Part shown: in pieces, positions 1 to 10,012 of the stretch
How the letters are laid out: each line of letters starts with the position of its first letter
Numbering within the stretch: the first letter of the stretch is position 1
Assembly (NCBI GenBank): GCA_028693155.1
Contig: JAQUVY010000011.1
Location: 1 to 39,335, forward strand
From: Eubacteriales bacterium
GTDB taxonomy: Bacteria; Bacillota; Clostridia; Christensenellales; UMGS416
Direction of reading: 5' to 3'
Length of the DNA: 39,335 nt
Notes under the pieces: model-generated
What the model saw: only the letters and a program-made list of their open reading frames with translations
The model's database searches: none
What the model was told of the DNA's origin: nothing
Position numbers and translations under genes: made by a program

Positions 1-1
1 A

Positions 2-1339
2 TACGACGATGGCTATGACAACGGCAAAGGCGGCGGTTCAGGCCGCAAGGTCGTAATCGGCATCATCATTGCCATCATCGTGGCGCTGCTGGGAGCACTG
101 GTGGCGCTGGGCATCTATTTCAAGGAGGATATCCTGGATCTGGTGGCCAGCATGAAGGGCGGAACGCCCACGCCTACGCCCATTGTAACGCTGGCGCCTA
201 CGCCCGAGCCCACACCCGAGCCCACACCCGAACCGACCGTTGAACCCACAGCGACCCCCGCGCCGGCTGCGGTCAACGATCCCAATAAGGTGACCATCAG
301 CCTGGTGGGCGATCTGACGGCTTACAAACTGCAGCTGGACGATGCTTACGACGCGGCCTCCGGGACTTATGATTTCACCCCGGCATTTGCCGAGGTGGCC
401 TCCTATCTGTCGGCGGCGGATCTGACCATCGGCAACCTGGCAACCACCGTGTCCGGCTCGGAACTGACTTTTACCGGCCAGCCCAAGTTCAACACGCCTG
501 AGAGCTATCTGACGGCGCTGTCTGCCGCGGGCATGGATGTGCTCATCACCGGCAACGCGCGCGCCTTTGACCAGGGCTGGGTGGGTGTTACCAAAACCAA
601 GCAGAACATCCAGGCCGCCGGCATGAAGGCCACGGGTACCTTCCTGGATAAGAATGATTATCACGCCCCGCTCATCGTGGAGGCGGACGGCGTCAAGGTG
701 GCCATCCTGTCGTATACCAATGAGCCCGAATTCGCCAAGGATATGGCGAAGGATAAGCTGAACTTCTGCTACAAGAGCCTGAACATGAAGACGGCGCAGA
801 CCGATATCACCGCCGCCAAGACCGCCGGGGCACAGATCATCATCGTGTCCATGAACTGGGGCACCGAGGACAAGCGCACCCCCACGGACAAAATGCAGGA
901 ATACGCGCAGAAGCTGCGCGAGATGGGTGCCGATGTGGTGATGGGCACCTACCCGCAGATGCTGCAAAAGGTGGAGAAGAAAACCGTGACGGTGGGCGGC
1001 CAAAGCAAGGACAGCATTGTGGCCTACTCTCTGGGCAACTTTTTCAGCAGCCGCCGCAGCCAGTATAACGACTCCGGCATGATCCTGACCGTCAACTTTA
1101 CCAAGAACGACGACGGCACCGTGACCCTGGCCGATGCCTCCTACCTGCCCACCTGGGTGTGCGTGGAGGATACGGATGTGGCCGCGGACAAGCAGTTCCG
1201 CATTTTGCCGGTGGGCAAGTATGTGGATGACGAAAGCCTGCTGGGCAGCCTGAACGCCGCCGCCAAGACGCGCATCGCGCAGGTGTGGGATGAGACGACC
1301 AATACGGTGGGAACCGATGCCGCCGCCGTGCGTCAATAA
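2..1339 (+). CDS. CapA-like (PGA_cap fold) membrane-anchored protein, 5' truncated by window start
   Basis: Frame is open from base 2 (YDDGYDNGKGGGSGRKVVIGIIIAIIVALLGALVAL), giving one TM helix, then a PT-rich linker, then a CapA-like domain (ISLVGDL..., YDFTPAFAEVASYLSAADLTIGNL). The listed ORF start at 80 is an internal GTG inside the TM segment. Confidence 0.8.
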   Translation, partial: YDDGYDNGKGGGSGRKVVIGIIIAIIVALLGALVALGIYFKEDILDLVASMKGGTPTPTPIVTLAPTPEPTPEPTPEPTVEPTATPAPAAVNDPNKVTISLVGDLTAYKLQLDDAYDAASGTYDFTPAFAEVASYLSAADLTIGNLATTVSGSELTFTGQPKFNTPESYLTALSAAGMDVLITGNARAFDQGWVGVTKTKQNIQAAGMKATGTFLDKNDYHAPLIVEADGVKVAILSYTNEPEFAKDMAKDKLNFCYKSLNMKTAQTDITAAKTAGAQIIIVSMNWGTEDKRTPTDKMQEYAQKLREMGADVVMGTYPQMLQKVEKKTVTVGGQSKDSIVAYSLGNFFSSRRSQYNDSGMILTVNFTKNDDGTVTLADASYLPTWVCVEDTDVAADKQFRILPVGKYVDDESLLGSLNAAAKTRIAQVWDETTNTVGTDAAAVRQ

Positions 1340-1358
1340 TCAACAGGGTAAGAATGGT

Positions 1359-1395
1359 GCATCCTCTGCCGCAAACGGGCAGAGGATGCTTTTTT
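1359..1395 (+). terminator. Rho-independent terminator
   Basis: gcatcctctgcc / ggcagaggatgc stem (12 bp) followed by a T run. Confidence 0.85.
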
Positions 1396-1410
1396 AAGGA
1401 GGAAAAACAG

Positions 1411-2568
1411 ATGCAGCTTACTTTTTGTGCCCCAGGGAAGATCCTTTTCGGCCCGGGAGCCTTGGAAAAACTGCCAGGCGTGCTGTCGGGCTGCCGCCGG
1501 GTATGGGTGGTGACCGGCCCCAGCGCCGTGCGGCTGGGCACGGCCGGTACGGTGACGGATTGCCTGGAGCGCTCCGGCGTGGTCTGCGAAGTGTACGACG
1601 CCGTGCATGGAGAGCCGACGGTGGAGATGATCCGCGAAGCGCGGGCCATAGGCAGCGCATTTATGCCTGACGCGGTGGTGGGTCTGGGCGGCGGCAGCGC
1701 GGTGGACGCGGGCAAGGCGCTCTCAGGGCTTTTGACCAACGAAGGCGACATTGTGGACTATCTGGAGGGGGTGGGCTGCGGCCGGGTGATGAGCCGCGCA
1801 CCGCTGCCCTGCGTGGCGCTGCCCACCACGGCCGGCACGGGTGCGGAGTGCACCAAGAATGCCGTCATTGCCGATTGGGCGGCGCAGTATAAGCGCAGCT
1901 TTCGGGACGACCGGCTGATGCCCGACGCCGCGCTGGTGGATCCGGTGCTGGGGGTGAGCGTGCCGGCGAAAACCACGGCCTACGCGGGAATGGACGCGCT
2001 GACCCAGCTCATTGAGGCCTACTTGTCCAAGAAGGCCAACCCCATGACCGATTCGCTGGCCATCGGCGCGGTGGGTGCGGCCTTTGCCGCGCTGCCCCGT
2101 GCCTGTGCCGATGGGGGCGATGTGCAGGCGCGGACGGATATGGCGTACGGTGCCATGATCAGCGGCCTGTGCCTGGCAAATGCCGGGCTGGGCGCGGCGC
2201 ACGGCGTGGCGGCCTCACTGGGCGCGGTGGCCGGCGTGCCCCACGGGCTGGCCTGCGCGGTGCTGCTGCCGCATGTGCTGGCTTACAACGCACCGCACTG
2301 CGCGCAAAAGACCTGTGAGCTGGCGGCGCGCGTGACCGGGCGTTCCTTTGCCCGGGCGGAGGATGCCGCGCAGGCGCTCAACGACGCGCTGGCGGCGCTG
2401 ATGGCGAACATCGGCATCCCGGAAAAGATCAGTGCGCCGGGGCTGACCCGCGAAAAGATGCCCGCGCTGGAAAAGGGCGTGTCGGGCAGCAGCATGGGCG
2501 GCAATCCGGTGCCCATGGAAAAGGAGCAGGTGCGCGCCCTGCTGGAGCGCGTGATCGCCTGGGCATAG
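1411..2568 (+). CDS. iron-containing alcohol dehydrogenase family protein
   Basis: Fe-ADH motifs: GGGSAVDAGKAL, PTTAGTGAECTKNAVI, GVPHGLACAVLLPHVLAYN. ATG at 1411 preceded by aaggaggaaaa. Confidence 0.88.
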   Translation: MQLTFCAPGKILFGPGALEKLPGVLSGCRRVWVVTGPSAVRLGTAGTVTDCLERSGVVCEVYDAVHGEPTVEMIREARAIGSAFMPDAVVGLGGGSAVDAGKALSGLLTNEGDIVDYLEGVGCGRVMSRAPLPCVALPTTAGTGAECTKNAVIADWAAQYKRSFRDDRLMPDAALVDPVLGVSVPAKTTAYAGMDALTQLIEAYLSKKANPMTDSLAIGAVGAAFAALPRACADGGDVQARTDMAYGAMISGLCLANAGLGAAHGVAASLGAVAGVPHGLACAVLLPHVLAYNAPHCAQKTCELAARVTGRSFARAEDAAQALNDALAALMANIGIPEKISAPGLTREKMPALEKGVSGSSMGGNPVPMEKEQVRALLERVIAWA

Positions 2569-2623
2569 CGGCAAGGCAGGGAAAACTTGTCGGTTTGTGA
2601 TACTGGCGCGGCATATATGGGTA

Positions 2624-2632
2624 TGTTATAAT
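2624..2632 (+). promoter_or_regulatory. extended -10 promoter (TGTTATAAT) upstream of lon
   Basis: TGn-TATAAT match 70 nt upstream of the lon ATG; no clear -35. Confidence 0.55.
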
Positions 2633-2702
2633 AAAAATTACGACTCATCGAAGTAAGAATACGCGGCTTTTCCGCGATAAAGATTTGGATAAAGGTGATG
2701 GA

Positions 2703-5015
2703 ATGTTGGATAAGATGATGAATTTGCCCATGGTGCCGCTGCGGGGATTGGTAATATTCCCGCATATGGTGTTGAATTTTGAGGTGGGGCGGGAGCGCTC
2801 CGTTACGGCGGTGGATACGGCCGTGGAGGAGAACACGCAGCTTTTTTTGACAACGCAGAAGGAATTGCGCTGCGAGGATCCGGGCATGGGTGATCTGTAC
2901 ACCACGGGCGTGGTGGCTCGCGTGAAGCAGGTGGTGCGCACGGAGGACGGCGCGCTGCGCCTTATCGTAGAGGGGATCCAGCGCGCCGAGCTGCTGGAGA
3001 TCATTGCGGCGGATCCTTATATGGAGGCCTATGTCCGGCCGCTGCCCGAGCCTGTAATTTCGCAGGACGACACCCAGGCGCAGGCACTGATGCGCACAAC
3101 GGTGGAGCTGTTTGAGCGCTATGCAGCGGTGTCCAGCCACATTACGCCCGAGATGTTGGTCACCTTGGTGACCATACAGGACGTGAGCGAGCTGGCGGAT
3201 ACAGCAGCGGCGCAGGTGGTGAAGCGCCTGAGCCAGCGCCAGGAGCTGCTGGACATGAACGATCCCATCGCCCGGCTGGAAAAGCTGCAGGGCGTGATGG
3301 CTCAGGAGATCGAGATCGCCCGCATGGAGCAGAGCATTGGGCGGCGCGTCAAGGAGCAGATGGATCAAAACCAAAAGGAATATTATCTGCATGAGCAGCT
3401 CAAGGCGATCCAGACCGAGCTGGGGGAGGACGCCGCCGTCGAACTGGAGGATTTCCGAGCCAAGCTCAAAGGCATGGATCTGCCCAAGGAGGTGCGGGAG
3501 AAGATCAGCAAAGAGATCTCGCGCATTGACAAGCTGCCGCCCAACTCTCCTGAGTCGCCCATGATGCGCAGCTATGTGGAGTGGATGCTGGAGCTGCCCT
3601 GGGGCAAGCTCACGGCGGACAATTTGGATATTGCCAACGCCAAAGAGATCCTGGATGAGGATCATTACGGGCTGGAGAGAGTCAAGGAGCGTGTGCTGGA
3701 ATATCTGGCCGTGAAAAGCCTGACCAAAAGCATGAAGGGACCCATCCTGTGCTTTGTAGGCCCTCCCGGAGTGGGCAAAACCAGCATCGGCAAGTCCATC
3801 GCCCGCGCCACCGGCCGCTCCTTCGTGCGCATGTCGCTGGGCGGTGTGCATGACGAGGCCGAGATCCGCGGTCATCGCAAAACCTATATCGGCGCCATGC
3901 CCGGCCGCATCGTTTCCAGCGTGAAACAGGCCGGTACCATGAACCCCGTATTTTTGCTGGACGAAGTGGACAAAATGGCCAGTGACTTCCGGGGAGATCC
4001 GGCGTCCGCCATGCTGGAGGTGCTGGACAGCGCCCAGAACGATACGTTCCGCGATCACTATCTGGAAGTGCCCTTTGATCTGTCCAAGGTGATGTTCCTT
4101 GCGACGGCCAACACGCTGGACACCATCCCCGGGCCGCTGCGCGACCGCATGGAGATCATCGAGATCGAAGGATATACCGACGAAGAAAAGCTGCACATTG
4201 CCCGGCGGCATTTGCTGGGCAAGCAGATGAAGGAGCACGGCCTGGCAGACGACGCGCTGGAGATTTCCGACGATGTGCTGCGCCATGTGATCAGCGGCTA
4301 TACCCGCGAGGCGGGCGTGCGCGCGCTGGAGCGGCAAATCGCAAAGATCTGCCGCAAGGCCGCCCGCACCATCGCCGAGAAGAAGGTGCGCAAGGTGCGG
4401 GTGACCCGTGCCAACCTCGTTAAAATGCTGGGGCAGCCCCGCTATTGGCGCGATGAGCACAGCAAGCAGGACGAGGTGGGCGTGGCCACAGGCCTCGCCT
4501 GGACGACGGTGGGCGGCGAGATCCTCAGCATTGAGGTGAACACCATGCCCGGCAAGGGCAAGCTGGAGCTGACCGGCCAGCTGGGCGACGTGATGAAGGA
4601 ATCGGCCATGGCGGCCTACAGCTATATCCGCGCCCATGCCGCCGAGCTGGGCGTGCCCGAGGATTTCCACGAAAAGCTGGATGTCCATGTGCACGTGCCC
4701 GAGGGCGCTACGCCCAAGGACGGCCCCTCCGCCGGCATCACCATGACCACCGCGCTGGTTTCGGCGCTGAGCGGGAAGAAGGTTTCCGGGCGGGTGGCCA
4801 TGACTGGGGAGATCACGCTGCGCGGTCGCGTGTTGCCCATTGGCGGTCTTAAGGAAAAGGTGTTGGCCGCCTATCGGGAAGGCATTGAGCAGGTGCTCAT
4901 CCCCAAGGACAACGTGAAGGATGTGGAAGAGATCCCGCGGGATATTCGCAGCCATGTAGATATTGAGCCGGTGTCCAACATCCGCGAGGTGCTGGATCGG
5001 GCTTTGGTGAGGTAG
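2703..5015 (+). CDS. lon: endopeptidase La (ATP-dependent Lon protease)
   Basis: Lon N domain, Walker [10 protein letters not shown], catalytic [11 protein letters not shown] and [23 protein letters not shown]. Confidence 0.97.
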   Translation: MLDKMMNLPMVPLRGLVIFPHMVLNFEVGRERSVTAVDTAVEENTQLFLTTQKELRCEDPGMGDLYTTGVVARVKQVVRTEDGALRLIVEGIQRAELLEIIAADPYMEAYVRPLPEPVISQDDTQAQALMRTTVELFERYAAVSSHITPEMLVTLVTIQDVSELADTAAAQVVKRLSQRQELLDMNDPIARLEKLQGVMAQEIEIARMEQSIGRRVKEQMDQNQKEYYLHEQLKAIQTELGEDAAVELEDFRAKLKGMDLPKEVREKISKEISRIDKLPPNSPESPMMRSYVEWMLELPWGKLTADNLDIANAKEILDEDHYGLERVKERVLEYLAVKSLTKSMKGPILCFVGPPGVGKTSIGKSIARATGRSFVRMSLGGVHDEAEIRGHRKTYIGAMPGRIVSSVKQAGTMNPVFLLDEVDKMASDFRGDPASAMLEVLDSAQNDTFRDHYLEVPFDLSKVMFLATANTLDTIPGPLRDRMEIIEIEGYTDEEKLHIARRHLLGKQMKEHGLADDALEISDDVLRHVISGYTREAGVRALERQIAKICRKAARTIAEKKVRKVRVTRANLVKMLGQPRYWRDEHSKQDEVGVATGLAWTTVGGEILSIEVNTMPGKGKLELTGQLGDVMKESAMAAYSYIRAHAAELGVPEDFHEKLDVHVHVPEGATPKDGPSAGITMTTALVSALSGKKVSGRVAMTGEITLRGRVLPIGGLKEKVLAAYREGIEQVLIPKDNVKDVEEIPRDIRSHVDIEPVSNIREVLDRALVR

Positions 5016-5017
5016 GA

Positions 5018-5632
5018 ATGGAGATCAGAAAAGCCGAGTTTATCAAGAGCGTGTACGACTACACCCAGGCCAAGCTGCCCCCCATGCCGGAAATCGCGCT
5101 GGTGGGGCGCTCCAACGTGGGGAAGTCCTCGCTCATCAATACGCTGTGCACCCGCAACGCGCTGGCCAAGGTCAGCTCCACGCCGGGCAAAACGCGCGCG
5201 GTGAATTATTTTTGCATCAACGACGCGTTTTATCTGGTGGATCTGCCCGGTTACGGCTTCGCCAACGTTTCCAAGAAGGAGAAGGAGAGCTGGGGGCAGG
5301 TGGTGAACGGCTATCTGGAAGGCTCCGAGCAGCTGAAGCACCTGTTTTTGCTGATGGATATTCGCCGGGAGCCCAATGACGACGACCGGCAGATGGCCTG
5401 GTGGGCGCAGCATTACCAGGTGCCCTGCACCATCGTGGCCACGAAATGCGATAAGATTGCCAAGTCGAAGCGAAAACCCCAGGCCGATAAGCTGTCCGAT
5501 CAGCTGAGCATGACGTTTCGCACGCGCACCATCTGCGTTTCCTCGCTGGATAAAACCGGAAAGCTTGAGCTGATTTCCCGCATGGGAGAAGTTTTGCGGC
5601 AAGAGGACTTGACAGTACCGGAACAACTGTGA
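5018..5632 (+). CDS. ysxC: ribosome biogenesis GTP-binding protein YihA/YsxC
   Basis: GRSNVGKSSLIN, TPGKTRAVNYF, DLPGYGFA, TKCDK; directly follows lon, as in Bacillus. Confidence 0.95.
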   Translation: MEIRKAEFIKSVYDYTQAKLPPMPEIALVGRSNVGKSSLINTLCTRNALAKVSSTPGKTRAVNYFCINDAFYLVDLPGYGFANVSKKEKESWGQVVNGYLEGSEQLKHLFLLMDIRREPNDDDRQMAWWAQHYQVPCTIVATKCDKIAKSKRKPQADKLSDQLSMTFRTRTICVSSLDKTGKLELISRMGEVLRQEDLTVPEQL

Positions 5633-5638
5633 TATGAT
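5609..5638 (+). promoter_or_regulatory. sigma-A promoter for infC operon
   Basis: TTGACA (5609-5614), 18-nt spacer, TATGAT (5633-5638) with upstream TGA (extended -10); overlaps the 3' end of ysxC. Confidence 0.8.
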
Positions 5639-5717
5639 AACAGACGCAAAGCAGGAGCTGCCCGCTTCTCACCCGCCGGATCTTTCCATTCAGGCGAGGT
5701 CATTGGCATAAATTTTG

Positions 5718-5755
5718 TCGTGCGGGTAACTTTTGCCCGCACGATTTTACTTTTT
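5718..5755 (+). promoter_or_regulatory. leader terminator/attenuator hairpin upstream of infC (candidate L20-type leader)
   Basis: tcgtgcggg / cccgcacga 9-bp stem followed by ttttactttttt, located inside the infC 5' leader just before the start codon. Confidence 0.7.
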
Positions 5756-5761
5756 ACGGGG

Positions 5762-6319
5762 GTGTCAACCATCAAAAACGAACGCGCCATTAATGACATG
5801 ATACGCGCAAAGGAAGTGCGCCTGGTGGGCGCTGAGGGCGAACAGCTCGGCATTATGCAAAGAAGTGTCGCGCAGAACATGGCCGATGAGGCCGGTATGG
5901 ATCTGGTGCTGATCGCGCCAACCGCCGAGCCGCCTGTGTGCCGCATCATGGACTACGGCAAGTTTAAGTTTGAACAAGCCAAGCACGACAAGGAAGTGCG
6001 CAAAAACCAAAAAACGGTGGACATTAAGGAAGTTCAGCTTTCGGCCACCATTGAGGAACACGATCTGAACGTGAAAGCGCGCAGCACCATTCGCTTTTTG
6101 GAAGACGGCAACAAGATCAAGGTCAGCATCCGTTTCCGCGGGCGTCAGATGGCGCATACCGAGATCGGCGTGGAAATGATGAACACCTTTCTGGAAAGGC
6201 TGGAGGGATCCGCTGTGGTGGATCGCAAACCCCTCCTGGAGGGCCGCACCATGATCATGATGCTCTCTCCCAATAAAGCGCAGCAAAAGATTAGCAAAGG
6301 AGATATGGAAGATGCCTAA
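5762..6319 (+). CDS. infC: translation initiation factor IF-3
   Basis: [23 protein letters not shown]..., [15 protein letters not shown]; start assigned to GTG 5762 ([12 protein letters not shown]). Confidence 0.95.
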   Translation: MSTIKNERAINDMIRAKEVRLVGAEGEQLGIMQRSVAQNMADEAGMDLVLIAPTAEPPVCRIMDYGKFKFEQAKHDKEVRKNQKTVDIKEVQLSATIEEHDLNVKARSTIRFLEDGNKIKVSIRFRGRQMAHTEIGVEMMNTFLERLEGSAVVDRKPLLEGRTMIMMLSPNKAQQKISKGDMEDA

Positions 6320-6509
6320 GATCAAGACCAGAAGTTCCGCTGCAAAGCGGTTCACCGTCACCGGCTCGGGCAAAATCAAGCGTGCCAAGGCTGGCAAGAA
6401 CCACATCCTGAATAAGAAGTCCCGTAAGACCAAGCGCAACCTGCGTCAGGGCGGCTACGTCAGCGAGGCCCAGGAGAAGGTCGTCAAGAAGCTTCTCCCC
6501 TATGACTAA
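6312..6509 (+). CDS. rpmI: 50S ribosomal protein bL35
   Basis: [24 protein letters not shown]; canonical infC-rpmI-rplT order; overlaps infC by 8 nt. Confidence 0.97.
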   Translation: MPKIKTRSSAAKRFTVTGSGKIKRAKAGKNHILNKKSRKTKRNLRQGGYVSEAQEKVVKKLLPYD

Positions 6510-6533
6510 GCGTGTAAAGGAGTGTAACCAGAA

Positions 6534-6884
6534 ATGGCTAGAATTAAAAGATCGGTAAATGCTTTGAAGAAGCGCAGAAAGGTACTTAAGAGCGCTAAGG
6601 GTTATTACGGCACTCGTAGCCGTCACTATCGTGTGGCCAAGCAGACCGTTATGCGTGCATTTTCTCACGCCTTTGTGGGCCGCAAGCTCAAAAAGCGTCA
6701 GTATCGCCGTATGTGGATCGTGCGTATCAACGCCGCCGCCCGCATGAACGGCATCTCCTACAGCGTGCTGATGAGCGGCCTGAAAAAGGCCGGCATCGAG
6801 GTCAACCGCAAGGTGCTGGCCGAGTTGGCGCTGAACGATCCCGCCGCTTTCACCGAACTGGTGAAAAAGGCCAAGGCTGTGTAA
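6534..6884 (+). CDS. rplT: 50S ribosomal protein bL20
   Basis: [37 protein letters not shown]. Confidence 0.97.
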   Translation: MARIKRSVNALKKRRKVLKSAKGYYGTRSRHYRVAKQTVMRAFSHAFVGRKLKKRQYRRMWIVRINAAARMNGISYSVLMSGLKKAGIEVNRKVLAELALNDPAAFTELVKKAKAV

Positions 6885-6913
6885 AGAAAAGAAATCCTGC
6901 CGCATGGCAGATG

Positions 6914-6945
6914 CGCCCCTGCGCCTTCGCGCCAGGGGCGTTTTT
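6914..6945 (+). terminator. Rho-independent terminator after rplT
   Basis: cgcccctg / caggggcg stem plus ttttt. Confidence 0.8.
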
Positions 6946-6966
6946 CGCAATGAAGGAGTTTGAAAT

Positions 6967-7752
6967 ATGAAGCAGATCACATCCGCCTCCAATGAGCGAA
7001 TACGCAAGGTAAGGCGATTGGAGCAGGCAAAGGTTCGCCGAGAGGAGGGCGCGTTTTTGGCGGAAGGACCCCACCTGGTGGAGGAAGCGCTGAGAGCCGG
7101 GTTTCCCCTGCGGGAAGTGTATCTGCGGGATGACTGCGACAGCGAGCTGGCGCAGGAAGCCTGCCGCATGGCGAGGCAGGCCTTCTCGCTAAGCGCGGGC
7201 GCCTTTCGTGCGCTCAGCCAAACCAGCACGCCACAGGGCATTGTGGCGGTGGTGGAAGGCCGCGCGCAGCCCTTTGCGCCGGAGAAGGCGCAGGGCACGC
7301 TGCTGGTGGCGCTGGATGGCGTGCAGGACCCGGGAAACGTGGGCACGGTGCTGCGCACGGCGGCGGCCGTGGGCGCGTGCGGCGTGCTGCTGGGGCCGGG
7401 GTGTGCCGATCCGCTGGGCGCAAAGGCGGTAAGGGCATCCATGGGCGCGGTTTTTAAGCTGCCGCTGTGGGAAAGCGCCGATTTGGCCGCGAATATCGCC
7501 GCGCTGACGCAGGCAGGCTGGCACACGCTGTGCGGCCATCTGCACGGGAAAAATTTCTTTGAGCGCGCGTCCTTCGCCAAGGCGGCGCTGGTCATCGGCA
7601 GCGAGGGAGCGGGCGTGAGCGCCGAGGTGGCGCGCGCGTGCGCCGGGCTGTATCGCTTGCCCATGGAGAACCAGACCGAAAGCCTGAACGCGGCTGTGGC
7701 GGCCGGCGTCATGCTGTATGACCTGTGGCGGGAGCAGAAGGGCGGGCAATGA
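6967..7752 (+). CDS. TrmH family RNA 2'-O-methyltransferase (SpoU-like)
   Basis: LVALDGVQDPGNVGTVLRTAAAVG, VIGSEGAGVSAEV, LPMENQTESLNAAVAAGVMLYD. Confidence 0.92.
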   Translation: MKQITSASNERIRKVRRLEQAKVRREEGAFLAEGPHLVEEALRAGFPLREVYLRDDCDSELAQEACRMARQAFSLSAGAFRALSQTSTPQGIVAVVEGRAQPFAPEKAQGTLLVALDGVQDPGNVGTVLRTAAAVGACGVLLGPGCADPLGAKAVRASMGAVFKLPLWESADLAANIAALTQAGWHTLCGHLHGKNFFERASFAKAALVIGSEGAGVSAEVARACAGLYRLPMENQTESLNAAVAAGVMLYDLWREQKGGQ

Positions 7753-8306
7753 ACGAATATGAAGTAACCACCCGGGTGGATGTGCCGCTTTACCGTCGGT
7801 TTGTGTTTGCAGGCATGTTTCGACCCAAATATGTGATGTATGAGGCTGCGGTGGGCGCAATTGGCGCGGGAGCAGTCGCCGCGCTGCTGGGAAAGGGCTC
7901 GTTTTCTTGGGCGCTTTTTGTGGGAATGCTCCTTTTGATGGAAGTCGTGGCCTTTGGCGCGGTTGCCGTGAAAGCGGAGTTGCTGGTGCGCCGCCGGATA
8001 AAAACCGATCAAACAGGGTTCTTCAACGCGCCGTACACCTTGAGTTTTGAGGAGAAGAGCATAAAGCTGGTCAGTGAGGCATTGCAAAGCACGCAAACAC
8101 TGGCATATGATAAACTTTATCGCTGCGAAAGCCGGTCGGCGTATTACGCGTTTTATTCCAGCGCCCAGCTGGCCACGTTGCTGGCTCGGGCGGATGTTCC
8201 GCCGCAGGACGCTGCCGAGCTTGATCACTTTCTTCAGGAAAAATTCGGGTCGCGCTATCGCCGGAGCGCCCGCAGCGGCGGCATACGAAAGGGAGGACGT
8301 TTATGA
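7749..8306 (+). CDS. YcxB-like family protein with TM segment(s)
   Basis: MNEYEVTTRVDVPLYRRFVFAGMF..., hydrophobic centre, YTLSFEEKSIKLVSE...LAYDKLYRCES; ATGA overlap with the upstream gene. Confidence 0.65.
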   Translation: MNEYEVTTRVDVPLYRRFVFAGMFRPKYVMYEAAVGAIGAGAVAALLGKGSFSWALFVGMLLLMEVVAFGAVAVKAELLVRRRIKTDQTGFFNAPYTLSFEEKSIKLVSEALQSTQTLAYDKLYRCESRSAYYAFYSSAQLATLLARADVPPQDAAELDHFLQEKFGSRYRRSARSGGIRKGGRL

Positions 8307-9229
8307 AAGAGAAACCCGTTTTATCACCGGTTCTTTACGACTGCCCCCGGGAGAATTTCCCTGCGGACATGGAACGCCCCGAGGGGGTGCACGTCCTGCA
8401 GGCGGATTTTTCGCATCCGCAGGTTCGCTACCATTCGAATGTGCCCTATCTTTGCAGAAGCGGCATCGAGCTGCATCTGCAAATTTTACAGCCCGAGTGC
8501 GACACGCCGCTGCCGCTGATTGTTTATGTGCAGGGGTCGGCGTGGAGAAAACAAAACGTTTATTATGAGATTCCTCAGCTGGTATCCGTGGCGCGCATGG
8601 GTTATGTGGTGGCTGTGGTGGAATACCGACCCAGCGACATCGCCCGCTTTCCCGCGCAGATGCAGGACGCAAAAACGGCGATTCGCTATCTGAAGAGCCA
8701 CGCTGGGCAGTACGGGGTGGATCCGCAGCGTGTGGCTGTGTGGGGAGATTCCTCGGGCGGGCATACGGCGCTTATGGTTGGGGTCACGCAAGATATGCCT
8801 GAGTTGGATACGCCGGATTATGGGGAGGTGTCCTGCGAGGTGTGCTGTGTGGTGGATATGTACGGGCCTACCCGCATTGACCGGATGAACGACGTACCCA
8901 GCACGCAAAACCACAACAACGATGACAGCCCCGAGTCCGACCTGATCGGCGCACCGGTGGGGGAGCATCCCGAGCTGGCGGCACGCACTTCGCCCATGAC
9001 CTATCTCACTGCGGAGCGTGCGCTGCCGCCCATTCTCATGCTGCACGGCACGCGGGATCGCCTGGTGCCTTTTCAGCAAAGCGTGCTGCTTTATGAAGCC
9101 CTTCGGGCGCTGGGCAAGCAGGTGGAGTTTTACTGCCTGGAGGATGCCGATCATGGCGGCAGCCCGTTTTGGACGCAGGAGGTGCTGCGGGTGATCGACG
9201 CATTTATCCGCAAGAGCTGGCAAAAGTAA
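8303..9229 (+). CDS. alpha/beta hydrolase (esterase/lipase family)
   Basis: VYVQGSAWRKQN, GDSSGGHTA nucleophile elbow, HGTRDRLVP, DADHGG; ATGA overlap with 7749-8306. Confidence 0.9.
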   Translation: MKEKPVLSPVLYDCPRENFPADMERPEGVHVLQADFSHPQVRYHSNVPYLCRSGIELHLQILQPECDTPLPLIVYVQGSAWRKQNVYYEIPQLVSVARMGYVVAVVEYRPSDIARFPAQMQDAKTAIRYLKSHAGQYGVDPQRVAVWGDSSGGHTALMVGVTQDMPELDTPDYGEVSCEVCCVVDMYGPTRIDRMNDVPSTQNHNNDDSPESDLIGAPVGEHPELAARTSPMTYLTAERALPPILMLHGTRDRLVPFQQSVLLYEALRALGKQVEFYCLEDADHGGSPFWTQEVLRVIDAFIRKSWQK

Positions 9230-9251
9230 GAATATCTGCAGAAGCAGCAAA

Positions 9252-9286
9252 AAGCCGGGGCGCAGGCAGAGCGCCCCGGCTTTTTT
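9252..9286. terminator. bidirectional Rho-independent terminator
   Basis: aagccggggcgc / gcgccccggctt 12-bp stem, flanked by A and T runs, between convergent genes. Confidence 0.85.
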
Positions 9287-9301
9287 GCGGTATCTATGTC
9301 C

Positions 9302-10012
9302 CTACAGGCTCGGCCGGATAAAGGTATAGGCGGTGTAGGGCGATGCGAGGGAAAAGCCCAGCTGTTCCGCCATGGCTTTGGATGCGAAATTTTGCGCGTC
9401 CCAATGGACGGTAAGCCCTTTTTCCCCGCAGGTCAGCAGCATGGCCGCCGCGCAGGCCAACCCCAAATGGCGGCGTCGATGAGCCGGGAGCGTGGAAATA
9501 TCAAGCTCTGTCTCCTCGCTGAAGGTGATAAAGGAGGCGGCCGAGCTGACGATCTCACTGCCATGATAAACCGCTGCGCCTGCGCCCTGCCGGGCGAAGG
9601 CGCAGGCTGTGGCGTAGGTGCTGCCATGACCAAAGGGATGCCGCGCGAACTCTTGCGCGCCAAAGGGAGCCAGGCGATAGCCTGGGGGAAGCGCCGAAGC
9701 AAGTGCGCGCAGCTTCGATCCATCCATTTGCCGGGGCGCAAGCGGGGTCATTTGCCAGCGCTGCCACGGCGTCAGCTCCGGATAGCTGCGCGTCAGGACA
9801 TGCTGCCAGGCGGTGGTGGTGCAGATGAACATGCGGCTGCGCCAGCCATCCATATGCTCAGCCAGCAGGGGCACAGCCGGTTCGCCCAGCAGGTAGATGA
9901 AGCCGGCTTCGCACAGCGCGCCGCCCTCATACGGAAGTGCTTTGCCGAACGCGCCGCTTTGGCAGGCTTTGAGCAGCAGCGGTTCTTCCAGCGGCTTTTT
10001 AGTCATGAACAC
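9302..10012 (-). CDS. GNAT family N-acetyltransferase (GNAT_acetyltran-like)
   Basis: C-terminal ELDISTLPAHRRRHLGLACAAAMLLTCGEKGLTVHWDAQNFASKAMAEQLGF. Confidence 0.75.
   Translation of the reverse strand: MFMTKKPLEEPLLLKACQSGAFGKALPYEGGALCEAGFIYLLGEPAVPLLAEHMDGWRSRMFICTTTAWQHVLTRSYPELTPWQRWQMTPLAPRQMDGSKLRALASALPPGYRLAPFGAQEFARHPFGHGSTYATACAFARQGAGAAVYHGSEIVSSAASFITFSEETELDISTLPAHRRRHLGLACAAAMLLTCGEKGLTVHWDAQNFASKAMAEQLGFSLASPYTAYTFIRPSL

Noticed and set aside
2283-4955. 890-aa minus-strand ORF antisense to lon
   Set aside because: Shadow ORF of a GC-rich coding strand: His/Gln/Leu-rich low-complexity translation, no family motifs, and Lon on the plus strand is unambiguous.
6291-8228. 645-aa minus-strand ORF over rpmI-rplT-trmH
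   Set aside because: Crosses a terminator and several well-supported plus-strand genes; no recognisable domain.
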